Origin: Thraustochytrium sp. TN22
Lineage: Eukaryota > Sar > Bigyra > Thraustochytrida > Thraustochytriidae
DNA: 64,000 nt
Assembly: GCA_013306675.1 (NCBI GenBank)
Contig: JABLUY010000109.1
Span: forward strand, 1-64,000
Reading direction: 5' to 3'
Shown: piece after piece, positions 11,646 through 21,199 of the stretch
Layout of the letters: each line of letters opens with the position of its first letter
Position numbering within the stretch: position 1 is the stretch's first letter
Translations under genes and position numbers: made by a program
Notes under the pieces: model-generated
The model's database searches: none
The model's input: only the letters and a program-made list of their open reading frames with translations
What the model was told of the DNA's origin: nothing

Positions 11646-12807
11646 CTACAGACGGACGAGCAAGGGCGCCAAAGTCGATGTGGCGAGCTCGAGAGGCGCT
11701 TGCGCGAGAGAGACGTCGCGTGGCACCTCGTAAGCGAGCGAGCTGTCCTCCAAGGCGCCGAGGAGATGATCGATGATGTGCAGGAGGCGGTCCCTGTGCG
11801 CGAGGGAGGCCACCCAGGGCGTGAAGCGAACAAATGCGAGGGAGGCACCGCGCGCAGCGAGCTGGGCGGCATCCGTGGCGTCGAGCTCCACGTCACTCGC
11901 CAGCGTGGCGAGGGTGCTGTGGACGCCCAGCGCGCCCTGCAGGAGCAAGTTGAGCTGTGTGCGAGGCAGTGCGCTGAGGCCGCAGTCGAAGATGTGGTCG
12001 AAACCGAGCCCGCTCGTCGCGTTCAGCAGCTCTGCCAGGGCGCTGTCGCGCCAACGCTGCCAGGCCTCCTCGTCTTCCGTCTCCTTCGGCGGCGGCGGCG
12101 GTAGGTCGACCTGAGCTGCGTGCGTCCACTCTGGAGGTGCGGCGGCGCCCAGCACTGCCGGGACGGCACGGAGCCTGTCAGCCAGTAGATAGACGAGGCG
12201 GGCGACCGGCGCGCTGGCGTTCGTGATGAGGATGGTGGCGTCTTGGCGCAGGCGCATCTTGAGGTAGACGGCCGTGTAGGCGTTGACGCCGTCCTGCAGC
12301 ATGGCGGCCGCGACGGCGGCGTCAACGGTGAGCGGGCGGATGGCGACCTGCGACTCGCTGACGAGCACCTGTTCCGCGCAGGCGTCGCGCGCCTGGTCCG
12401 CCGTGGCGAGCGGATTGACGAAGAAGACGACCGGGTCGCCCACGCTACAGCGCGAGACGGCCGAGCCGACGGCCTCGACCTTGGCCGAGCCGTGCAGCGC
12501 GAGCGGCGCATTCGCGTCGTCGCGCCCAGGCTGCACGAGCGCGTGCGTGACGCGCAGCAGGACCTCAGACGGGCCAGGGCGGCTACGCTTGAGCGACTGC
12601 GTGCGTGCCTCGAAAAGGAGTTAGTACGTCGGGTCCTCGAGCGAGTAGCTGCCGACCGGAGCGAGGCAAGGAGCGGCGAGGCAAGGAGAGACGAGAAGGG
12701 ACAAGACGTGACGAGACGAGACGAGACGAGGCGGAGCGAGCGAGGCGGCCACGTACGAGCTCTCGGAGGACGATGGCTCCTTGGTCGTCGCGCGCGAGCC
12801 CGCGCAT
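11646..12807 (-). CDS. CRYZL1: quinone oxidoreductase-like protein 1 (zeta-crystallin-like)
   Basis: Member of the medium-chain dehydrogenase/reductase superfamily; the substrate is not established for this subfamily. Two exons in reading order, 12807-12757 (17 codons, starting MRGLARDDQGAIVLREL) and 12596-11646, give 333 residues against 349 in human. The 160 bp intron has donor GTACGT, a yeast-like branch word TACTAAC and acceptor CGCAG; without exon 1 the N terminus would lack its first beta strand. Collinear with human CRYZL1: RDGVRAYTAL in human corresponds to QDGVNAYTAV here, VDIVLDAG to FDHIFDCG, and KGATLAFLND to RGASLAFVRF. The nucleotide-binding Gly-rich motif of classical family members is weak here, as it is in animal CRYZL1. 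It starts 107 bp from the divergent TRAPPC2L gene. Confidence 0.9.
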
Positions 12808-12914
12808 GGCGGCCGTGACGTTACGGTCGCGAGATGAAGACGACTTGAGGTTCTGCTGCCGCCGGCGCGAAGACCCGCAGAGCCAGAGCTCCTTGCAGAG
12901 CGCCTGGAGCGAGC
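12808..12914. promoter_or_regulatory. divergent promoter between CRYZL1 and TRAPPC2L
   Basis: Only 107 bp separate the two start codons of these head-to-head genes, so both promoters and 5' leaders must fit here or overlap the coding ends. No TATA box is visible. The role is inferred from geometry only. Confidence 0.55.
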
Positions 12915-13733
12915 ATGGCGCAGGCGGGCGGGCGAGATGCGCGGGCACGCGGCGCCGCGACGCCCAAACTTGGCGGCGCGCGCACTCTGGCGGTGGCGCT
13001 CGTGGACGGCCTGGTAGGTTCATGATGAGTGAAGAAGAAGAAGAAGAAGACCATGGATGTGGTCCACGAGGGCGGCTCGTGGCGCGGCGCGGCGCGGCGG
13101 CGCGGCGCGGCGCGGCGGCGCAGCGCGGGGCCGGCAGGCGAGCTGACTGACACGCTGGTTCAATTGTGCGCAGAACGCGCCGCTCTTCGTGCGGCGCTTC
13201 GACGGGGGAGGCGAGAACGAGGACGGGGACGAGCTGGACCTGCTGCTGGTGATCCACAGCGCGTTGGACGCCTTCGACGAGGTGCGCAATGTGGGCCGGC
13301 GCGGGTCTCGAAAGCCATATTTGGGTCTTTTGAACCTGGTGGACGGACTTGCAGTCTTTGGCTACGTGGCGAACTCGCTGGTGAAGACGATCGTGGTGCT
13401 GGATGCGGAGGCGTGCGCGTACGCCGTGCCGGACGACGCCATCATGGAGAAGTACCTGAAGGTGTGTTCTGGTGGATTGTGAGAGCATCAGAGAGAGAGA
13501 GAGAGCTAACACGCCTGGGCAAGCAGGCGCTTTACTTTGCTTACGTGGACACGGTGTCCAACCCGTTTCTAGATCTTGGTTCGGCCCTACAGGTGTCGGC
13601 GGAGACCGCGGCACCGCAAGACGCAGGCGATGAGCTGTTTCCGGGTCCTGGACGTACTGCACCGCGATACCCTGAGCTGATTGCCAGCTTTGAGGATGCA
13701 ATTGTGAGCCTAGTGGAGGCGTACGGCGAGTAG
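12915..13733 (+). CDS. TRAPPC2L: TRAPP complex subunit 2-like protein
   Basis: Longin/sedlin-fold subunit of the TRAPP tethering complexes, which act as Rab GEFs at the Golgi. Three exons: 12915-13013, 13174-13461, 13527-13733, giving 197 residues (human about 140). Both introns are phase 0, with donors GTAGGT and GTGTGT and acceptors CGCAG and AGCAG; a GCTAAC branch-like word precedes the second acceptor. Seen: RTLAVALVDGL followed by NAPLFVRRF as the first two strands, then SALDAFDEV, PYLGLLN, VFGYVAN and VKTIVVLD in the family order, and YVDTVSNPFLDLG with FEDAIVSLV at the C terminus. The N terminus has an extra 20 or so residues rich in Gly/Ala/Arg. Another TRAPP subunit (TRAPPC13) lies 13 kb away. 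Confidence 0.88.
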
Positions 13734-13800
13734 TCAAGTCGTGACTTGGGGCATGATACCGTGGTACATGTTGATCAAGATGGCTGTTGCCTTGCTGATT

Positions 13801-13860
13801 GGTGCGACTCGGATGCGGATGCGGATGCGGATGCGAATGCGGATGCGAATGGCGATGCAA
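13801..13860 (+). repeat. GGATGC hexanucleotide repeat
   Basis: About eight imperfect units of (G)GATGC/GAATGC just downstream of the TRAPPC2L stop codon. Noncoding simple repeat. Confidence 0.85.
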
Positions 13861-13888
13861 ATACGTAGACGCGGCGCGGCGCGACACA

Positions 13889-14390
13889 GCGCGAACTTGA
13901 GAAAGTTGTAAAAGGAAATTCAGTCGATCAATTTGACATCAGTTGGCATGGCATGATAAATCAGGGATCTGTGGTGCTGCGGGACGCCGTGTTTGCGGCG
14001 CGCACCCGGGACGAAGAGAACTTTGATGTGAACCACTAGTTGGCATGAGAGGAGGAGCAGCTCGCGGCGGCGGCCGTGCTATGAAGGAAAGGCATGGTCA
14101 TGCCGGCGAACTCGTCCAAAGGAGAAGCCGCCAAGCGGCGCGATGCTGCAGCGCGAACTTGAAAGAAGTAAAGGAAAATCAATCGATCAGTTTGACATCA
14201 GGTGGCATTGCATGATGAATCAGGATCTGCGGTACTGCGGACGCTGTGTTTGCGGCGCGCACGCGAGATTAGAGAACGCTGGTATGAACCACTAGTTGGC
14301 ATGAGAGGAGGAGGAGCTCGAGGCGGCGGCCGTGCTCTGAAGGGAAGGCATAGTCATGCCGGCGAACTTGTCCGAGGAGAAGCCGCCAAG
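13889..14390 (-). repeat. tandem duplication of the 3' end of the zinc-finger gene
   Basis: Copy A (13889-14135) and copy B (14151-14390) are diverged copies of one unit, both starting GCGCGAACTT and ending AGAAGCCGCCAAG on the plus strand. Copy B contains the last 33 codons and the 3' flank of the zinc-finger gene at 14292-15791. Copy A holds the matching sequence but is shifted out of frame early in its coding part, so it is a decayed or untranslated copy. Many substitutions and several small indels separate the two. Confidence 0.9.
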
Positions 14391-15791
14391 GCCGGTGTGG
14401 GGGAAGACGGCCTCAAAGACAGAGGTGCGGCGCGGGGCTTGGTCGCCAGCCCTGCCATATCCCATGAACGAGAAGTTGGCTGCGTTGGGGTCCTCGGCGA
14501 GGTTGGCGGCGCCGGCGAGCGAAGAAAGAGCGCTCTGCATAGCGTTGTCGTCGTCGGTGTTGGGCTGCACGCTGTAGTTCATGCCGCCCATGGTGCCGAG
14601 AATGGAGCGAACGTCGGGAGAGGAGGCGTCGAGGGCGCCCTGGTACGAGGAAGCGGCCTGGTTCATCCAGGAGCCCTGGGCGTCGTCCTGAGAGCCCAGG
14701 CCGAAGTTGTTGAGCGCCGCGGGGGAAGAGGCCGGGTTGAACATGCCCATGTCGAGGAGCGAGGATACCGAGGCGCCCGTGGCGCCATTGCCGGCGCCGG
14801 CGAGCATGCCGAAGAGGCCGGGGAAGGAGGACACCGAGTAGGCGCTCTCGCGGCGCTCCTGGCGCTGCGGGATGAACGAGGGCGCGCCAGCGACGGGCGG
14901 GAAGGCGTGGTGACCGAGCGCGGGCGAGGGCTGACGCGCGGGCGAGTCAAGCGCGGGGGCCATGGAGGGCGGGGGCGAGGGAGCCAGGACACCGGCGGGG
15001 GCAGGGCCCGAGCCAGGCGGCAGATCGGCGCCGGGCACGCGGCGGTTGACGGGCTTGACATGCGAAAGATCGACGTCCTTCTCATGGTGCACGGTGATCA
15101 TGTGATTTTTGAGGTGGTGCTTGAGCGCAAAGAGTTTGTTGCAGCGCGTGCACTGGAAGTCGCGCTTGCGCTTGTGCACGGTGTCAACATGGCGCTTGAG
15201 GCTGCCGTTGGCTGAGAACTTGCGCGAGCACTCGGAGCACTCATACGTCTTCTTGTTCAGGTGCGTGTTCTTGGTATGGCTCTTGAGGCTCTCGTTGGAC
15301 GCGAACGACTTGCTGCACCTGGAGCACGGGAACGGCTTGGTGGGCCGCGCAGGCTTGGTGGCCGTCGGCGCCGACGCGGACGCCAGGGTGGTCTGCTGCA
15401 TGTTCACGTTCACGTTGGGTGGCGGCGGCACGCCGGCCAGCCCGCCCAGGTGCAGGTTGGCGGGCGTGCCGGGGCTGGCGAGCGGCGTGCGGTCGTCTTC
15501 GGACTTGACGTTGCCGTTGTTGTGCGGGGCCGTGTCCAGCTCGGGGGGCACGGACGTGGTCTTTTGCGAGGCGAACGAGTCGTCGTCGCTGCGCCGCTTC
15601 TTTTGCAGCTTGTGTGTCGGTTGCGACTGCTGCGGCGCGCCGCCCATGTTGCCGAAGTTGAAGGCACCGGACGGGGGCGGCGGCGGCGGCGGGCCGGGCG
15701 GCGCCGCGCGCTTCATGCCGCTCTTCTCCTGCTGCTGCTGCAGCTGCTGCTGCTGCTGCTGCTGCATCTGCATTTGCATCTGCATTTGCAT
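14292..15791 (-). CDS. C2H2 zinc-finger protein with polyGln N terminus
   Basis: Predicted DNA-binding regulator of 499 residues, one exon. The N terminus is (QM)n followed by a Gln run and a Pro run; a basic KKRR segment, possibly a nuclear signal, follows near residue 64. Three consecutive C2H2 fingers span about residues 152-240: FPCSRCSKSFASNESLKSH, YECSECSRKFSANGSLKRH and FQCTRCNKLFALKHHLKNH, each ending H-x3-H or H-x4-H, with basic linkers. The C-terminal half is Ser/Ala/Gly/Asn-rich and probably a disordered activation region; it ends in a Ser run. The start is the first ATG of the frame, preceded by a possible acceptor (TTGCAG), so an upstream noncoding exon is possible. It shares its layout with the gene at 57106-59517 but not its linker sequences. 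Target genes are unknown. Confidence 0.85.
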   Translation of the reverse strand: MQMQMQMQMQQQQQQQLQQQQEKSGMKRAAPPGPPPPPPPSGAFNFGNMGGAPQQSQPTHKLQKKRRSDDDSFASQKTTSVPPELDTAPHNNGNVKSEDDRTPLASPGTPANLHLGGLAGVPPPPNVNVNMQQTTLASASAPTATKPARPTKPFPCSRCSKSFASNESLKSHTKNTHLNKKTYECSECSRKFSANGSLKRHVDTVHKRKRDFQCTRCNKLFALKHHLKNHMITVHHEKDVDLSHVKPVNRRVPGADLPPGSGPAPAGVLAPSPPPSMAPALDSPARQPSPALGHHAFPPVAGAPSFIPQRQERRESAYSVSSFPGLFGMLAGAGNGATGASVSSLLDMGMFNPASSPAALNNFGLGSQDDAQGSWMNQAASSYQGALDASSPDVRSILGTMGGMNYSVQPNTDDDNAMQSALSSLAGAANLAEDPNAANFSFMGYGRAGDQAPRRTSVFEAVFPHTGLGGFSSDKFAGMTMPSLQSTAAASSSSSSHAN

Positions 15792-18700
15792 CCCACGGTC
15801 ACTGCAATGCAGTATGCGTCTGCGCCCTCTCCGCGCACCTCGATGGCGACCTCCTCGGTGGCCTCGCTCGTTGCGGTGCGCGCGCGCCGGTGCACGCCCA
15901 CGTGCACGCGCCGCCCGAGCCCAGCTCGACGGACCTCCTCCGGCGAAGCGCGCCGCGAGAGCGGAGCGCGCGCGGGAGCGCGCGAGACCGCGCGAAAGAG
16001 CGCGCGAAAGAGCGCGCTCGCGAGCTAGCTAGGGCGCGCGCGGCAGCTCAGCTGGTGCGCCGGACTGCCTGGCCGGCGTGACGTGGCGCCTTGCACAACT
16101 CCTGTTTCGCCTCTGGCCACCGGTGGCCGCAGCTCCGCGCCGCGTGAACACGCACAGCCGCACGCACGCACGCACGCACGCAAGCGAGCGAGCGAGCGAG
16201 TCAAGCGCGCGGCGCCGCCGCCCACGCTAGTCTAGCTCCCTCTCTCCGCGTCCTCCGTTCGCCGCGCTGCAGGACTGCCGCGCCGCCGCCCTCGCCCGTC
16301 AGGTCCTCGCGCGCGCGAGAGGGAAATGGACTTCACCTGCACCCGCCGCCGGGCCCCTGCCTGCCTGCCTCAGGCGCCTGCTGCCGAGCGAATGGATGAT
16401 GACCCTGGCCCGCTGGACTCCGCGCCACCCGCCGCGTCGCCGCGCGCTGCCGCCGGAGCGCCTCCCGCGCCGCGCGCCGAGCCGCCGCGCCGCCGAGCCG
16501 CGAGCGAGCGCCGAGCGACGATCGATCGATCGATCGGAGTTTGAAATGTCTGCGCTGCGCCACGGGGCACGAGGTCCGAGGCGAGCAGGTCACGGTGTAA
16601 TTTGGTGGCAGACGGGGAGCGGGTGCAGTGCTAGCTCGCTTGCACGCGAATGCGCGGTGCACGCTCGCACCGTCCATTGATTCCATCTCCTTCCATTCCA
16701 TCCATCCACCCGCCGCCGCGCCAGCCAGGTGCTGGCAGGCTGCCAGCCAGCCAGCGCTCCAGGCAGGCGCGCGGGCGGGCGGCGCCGGCCAGCATCGCGA
16801 TCGACTCGACCCAGCGCGCGCGACGCGGGGCGGCGCGAGTTTATCTAGCCAGCCGCCACCGGCGCCGAGGCGAGCCCGACGACGCGGCCCTGCACGCCTT
16901 GCGACGTGGCAGCTTGCTGCTTGCTGCTACGGAAAGCCTGGAAAAAGCACCTGTGGCAGCAGAAGAAACCAAACAAGAAAGAAGGAAAGAAAGCAAGAAA
17001 GAAGGAAAGACGGGCTGCCACTGCCTGCTGGCCACTGGCCGTGGCGGCTGGCACAGCTACCCGTGCACAACCTGGCTGCGGCAGCAGTCGTCTTCTGCGC
17101 CGCCGCGCGCCTGGCGACCAGGCGCCGCTGGCTGGCCGGCCGGCTGGCTGGCTGGGACACCGTGCCGGAAGCGGCGCGCCGCCGCGTCGCGCGCCGAGCA
17201 GCCTGCCACTGCCAGCTAGCTCACGAGCGGCGGCGACGCGACTCTCTCAGGGCGGCTCCGAACTTGAAGCGTCGTGAGCGATGGCATCGATGCCAATGGT
17301 GAGCGGAGCGGCGCCGAGTGAGTGAGTGCCACGTCCCGACTTTTGCTCACTTGGGCGCGGCGCGCCGAGCAGCGAGCGTCGCACCGCGCGAGTGGCCGCC
17401 GGTCCGCGGTGCGCGGCATGGCGATCCGCGTGGCTGTGGCTAACGAGCCACCGCCGCCGCGGGCTGGCGCGCCGCTGGCCGCCCTCGCGGGCGCCGCGGC
17501 CGCCGCGGGCGAGCGCGAGCGCGGGCGCGAGCGCAAGCGCAAGCGCAAGCGCTGGCGAGCGCTGCAAGCGCCAGCCGCAGCGCCGCGCCGCCGCCGCCGC
17601 CTCGCGCGCCGCAGCGCCGCTGCGGGGCGCGCGCTTCTGTGTGGGCCAGGCGCGCCGCCCCGCAGCTGAGCGCCTGCGGGGCGCGCACCGCAGCGCCCGC
17701 GCGCCGCGCACCCCGCACTGGCCGCCCCGCAGCCTGCTGCGGGCGGTCGCGCCGCGCCCTTCGAGTTGCTTCGGCCGTGGCCGGGTGCGCCGCCGCTCGT
17801 GCCTCGCTCATCAACGCTCCCGCCGCCTCCGCCGCCACCGGCCTCCGCCGCGGCGCGCGCGGGCCGCCGGCCGCCGCCTCGCGCCTCGGCGCGGCTCCGC
17901 TCGGCTCGGCTCGGCTCCGCTCGGCTCCGCGCCCCTCGGCTCGGCTTGGCGCGCGCCTCGACTCCAGGCTTGCGCAGGGCCGCCCAGCCGCGGCCGCAGC
18001 CTGCCTGACCAGGCGGAGACCGCGTGCCGTGGAGCTCGCGCGGCGGCGCGTGCGGCGCGCGCGGCGCCGCGACCAAGCCCGGTGGAAGGAAAGCTGCTCC
18101 GGGTCGCTCGCGAGAAGCTGCCGCGCCCCGCGCGAGAAGCTGGCGGCCACCACCACGCCCCGGCAGGAGCACGTGCAGCGGCTTCGAGGCGACACTGCGC
18201 TCGCCATGGCCGGGCTAATGAACTTGGATCAAGAAGATGGCGAGCCTCGGCAAGCTAGCTGGCCTCGCCGTCTCGCGCGCAACCCGGCAGCTGGCACTTA
18301 CTAGTGCGTGCGCATCCCGGATCTCGTACACGGCGGCGTACAGCGAGCCTGAGGGCTTTCACCGCGCGGTGTTGCGCACGTACGACTAGCTTGTTGAGTG
18401 GGACCCGGCGAGGTGTTGCGGCGGTGCCTTTGGTGTCCTTTGGTGTCCACCGTGTCCTTTGGTGCGACTGGCAGTGCGCAGCCACGGTGCCAAGTCGCAG
18501 CTAGCGACCTCTTGCGCGCGCGTGGCCAAAGCACTTTAGTAGAACAGTAAAGTTAGCAGCGGGCCACAGGCATCGGCCAGGCGGCAGTGCGTCATCGCTG
18601 CCTGCCCGGCGGGCCGGCGGGCCGGGCCGGGGCGCCGCCGCCGCCGGGCCCGTGGCCGGCGGTCGCTGGCGTGCCAGTGCCGACGACAGTCGCTCTTGGG

Positions 18701-19224
18701 CAGTCGCCGCCGTCGTCAAGCGTCGCATTCAACCGCAGAGCTGTCGGTTGCCGCGGCGCGGCCAGACCCTAGCGGACAGAAGATTTTTCCCAGGTGGTCC
18801 GAGACCGCCCTGGTTGCGAGGCAATGCGAGCCTTGCCCCTCGCCGCCCTCGCCGCTACGAAACGTTAGTCGTTCGCTCAGCTGCTCGCGGCTCTCTTCGC
18901 CGCTTGCTCGCTCGCGACGCCTCGCGTGCTCACTTGGGCCTGCGAGCTCAGACACTCGCCGAGCTGAGCGGCCGTTGGTAGGCGGCGGGCAGTCGCCAGA
19001 CGGGACGGGTTCTTGTTGGCGGGCTTCGGACCGTACGAGCAGCAGGCGCACGCCGCGATCCGTCGCCCGCCCTCGGGCGAGGCTGGCTGATCAGCCAGCC
19101 TGAGGGCGGCGCCGGCGCGGCTGACAGTGAGCGCACGCAGACTTGGAACCCAGCCAAGAGCTGTAGCGAGCTGCAGGCAGCGAGCTGCAGGCAGCGAGCA
19201 CGGACTGCCGAGGCAGGGTATAAG
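15792..19224. other. 3.4 kb gene-free region upstream of a zinc-finger gene
   Basis: Long GC-rich stretch with no recognisable protein. It holds CACG, GCGAG and ATCG microsatellites (16150-16200, 16520-16540), GCTCGG runs (17890-17945), a polypurine patch (16965-17010) and short GCTAGCTAG tracts (16020). Frames of up to about 320 codons stay open on both strands at once, a composition effect. A segment near 18302-18347 on the minus strand has acceptor- and donor-like borders but no partner exon. It may be a large regulatory region or long leader of the zinc-finger gene, or contain noncoding RNA that cannot be seen by reading. Confidence 0.5.
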
Positions 19225-20448
19225 ATGCTCGAGCCTTGCCTGTACGGCGCGGAGGAGCTGGAGAGCTGGGACCAGCGGACGACGCTGCGACCGCCGCCGT
19301 ACAAATTTGCGATGCAAAGGGCCGCGCGCGGACTAGACGTGGGCGACCCGCTCATGGCTGGCGTGGCGACGCGCCAGCTTGCGTGCCACGGACGCGTGAG
19401 CAAGGGCGCCGACCCGCTCCCACGCGCCGAGGAGCCCGCCTGGGTAGACTGGGCGCTTGTGGAGCGCGGCCAGGCGCTCTGGCGCGCGCAGACGGCGCGC
19501 AGCGTGGCGGCGCTCAGCCTGAGCCTGCTCAATGGCTTCAGCATCAGCCGCTTCGCGGAGGTGCTCTATCGCAACGGCTACGCGCAGGACGGCGAGACGG
19601 CGCTGCAGCGCTACCGCGCCACCAGCTTTTACGTCACGGACTTTTACCGCAGCTCGCTGCGCGACCCGAGCTCCAAGGCGCGCACCGGGATCGCCACAGT
19701 GCGCGCCATGCACGAGTGGGCGCGCCGCCGCAGCGCCGCCCTCTTCGACAAGACCAAGGGCGAGGGCGTCGCGCTCAGCCAGCTCGACATGGCCGAGGTC
19801 CAGCTCGCCTTCTCCGCCGTCTGTCTCGAGATACTCCAGGTCGAGCTTGGCGTCCAAGAGCTCGCCCGCGCCGACATTGAGGCAATGGTGCACTGCTGGC
19901 GCTTCATCGGCTACCACCTCGGCATCCAGGACGCCTACAACGTTTGCAACTCCGTCGACGACATGCGCGACTGCCTTCACGACTTTATGAGCTTCACGCC
20001 GCGCCGCATTGAGACCATGCGCCCCTGCACGCTCGCGCTGCGCCGCACCGCCATCGAGGGCTTCGGCATGCAGACCGGCCTCGGCGCCTGCTTCTGGCGC
20101 GGCGCTGCCGAGCTCTCGCTCTCCTGGTGTCGCGTGGACGCCGCCGCCTTCGACCTGCCCACCGACCCAGGCATGTCCTTCGTCGCGCGCATCGTCCTGC
20201 GCCTCCTGCGCTACAACGCTGTCGCGCGCCTCATCTCCCGCGACTACGACAACATGCGCGATTCTTTCGAGCGCGACCCCGAGGTCGCCAAGCGCCGTTT
20301 GCGCATCACGCGCTCCCTCGCACGCTTCTATGATGCCTTTGTCTGGCGTTGCACGGGCCTCGTCTTTCTCCTGCGCCATCTGCTCGTCGCCCTCGCTGCT
20401 GTCCGTATTCTCCGTCGCCTCCGTACGCGTGTAATGCTTCGGAGGTGA
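19225..20448 (+). CDS. mpaB/Lcp-type oxygenase (DUF2236 family)
   Basis: Single-exon gene of 407 residues in the family of ER-bound oxygenase mpaB and bacterial latex-clearing protein, which are haem-dependent oxygenases cleaving C=C bonds; the substrate here is unknown. Seen: an Arg-rich helix with TGIATVRAMHEWARRR (about residues 153-168) where the family has its R-x-x-x-H haem region, then DMAEVQLAF and WRFIGYHLGIQDAYN (about 230-245), the conserved W-R-x-x-G-x-x-L-G-I-x-D signature. A hydrophobic segment near the C terminus (LVFLLRHLLVALAAVRIL) flanked by Arg could anchor it to a membrane, as proposed for mpaB. The start is the first ATG in frame, seven bases after TATAAG. The family call is firm; the reaction is not. 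Confidence 0.78.
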   Translation: MLEPCLYGAEELESWDQRTTLRPPPYKFAMQRAARGLDVGDPLMAGVATRQLACHGRVSKGADPLPRAEEPAWVDWALVERGQALWRAQTARSVAALSLSLLNGFSISRFAEVLYRNGYAQDGETALQRYRATSFYVTDFYRSSLRDPSSKARTGIATVRAMHEWARRRSAALFDKTKGEGVALSQLDMAEVQLAFSAVCLEILQVELGVQELARADIEAMVHCWRFIGYHLGIQDAYNVCNSVDDMRDCLHDFMSFTPRRIETMRPCTLALRRTAIEGFGMQTGLGACFWRGAAELSLSWCRVDAAAFDLPTDPGMSFVARIVLRLLRYNAVARLISRDYDNMRDSFERDPEVAKRRLRITRSLARFYDAFVWRCTGLVFLLRHLLVALAAVRILRRLRTRVMLRR

Positions 20449-21199
20449 ACCAGGCCGGTGCGGAGATGACACCGGCATCCCAGCTGAGCACCTCGCTCTT
20501 ATTTGCCACATTTGTTTTTAGAACGAACACGAGACCGTTGATGAAACTTGACTCACAGTGACACAGCCAGCGGTGGCGGCAGCTCAAGCGTGGCCGCCGC
20601 TCTGGCCGTGGCTTTTCATTTGCATGGTGCTGGTAGAGTACCTACCCTGATGCCACGTACCCTAGCATGCCGTCGCTCTCGCTGTCAGTCTATGCGAAGC
20701 AGACATGGACGGAGACACACGCCAACCATGGCAACCAAGCGCGTCAAACATGCTGTACAAAGTGGCAGTCAGAAAAGCGGGCTACCAGTCTTGGAGATTA
20801 CCACTGTCAAGAAGCCAGAGCAATCACTTCGCTGGCGCCACGAGTTGAGCTTGTTTGAAGCTTGCTCTCACGTTCTTGCTCTCCTCTTCCTTGCACTGCA
20901 AGCAAGGCAAGGTCGGCCGTGGCTGCAGCGGGCCAAGTTCAAGGTGACCCCGTTCGCTCCGTTGGCCGCGCGCCGTTCGTGTCGCCCCGGTTCAGAGTCA
21001 GGCCCGGAGCGGCCAGCTCGCCGAGCGTCGCCGCTGCGCTGCACCGCGGCTGCTGCCAGCCTGACTGCAGCCAGGCGGCCTCGGACTCTGACTCTGACTC
21101 TGACACGATCTTCATGACGTCGAACATGACGAACACGACCGAGGGAGTGTGCCAGAGAACTTGCCAGACAAACAACGCGGCGCGCGGCACGCCGCCACG
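20449..21199. other. intergenic region
   Basis: About 750 bp between two genes on the same strand. It contains a short run of ACTCTG hexamers (21083-21103) and no recognisable product or RNA. It presumably includes the 3' leader of the oxygenase gene and the promoter of the UFD1-like gene. Confidence 0.5.

Noticed and set aside
17216-18304. Frames of 220-320 codons on both strands upstream of the oxygenase gene
   Set aside because: Open in nearly all frames at once and dominated by Arg, Ala, Pro and Gly; typical of stop-poor GC-rich DNA.
18302-18347. Possible minus-strand mini-exon (CTCAG acceptor, GTAAGT donor) encoding SLYAAVYEIRDAHAL
   Set aside because: No neighbouring exon could be joined to it and the upstream frame is stopped; too little to call a gene.
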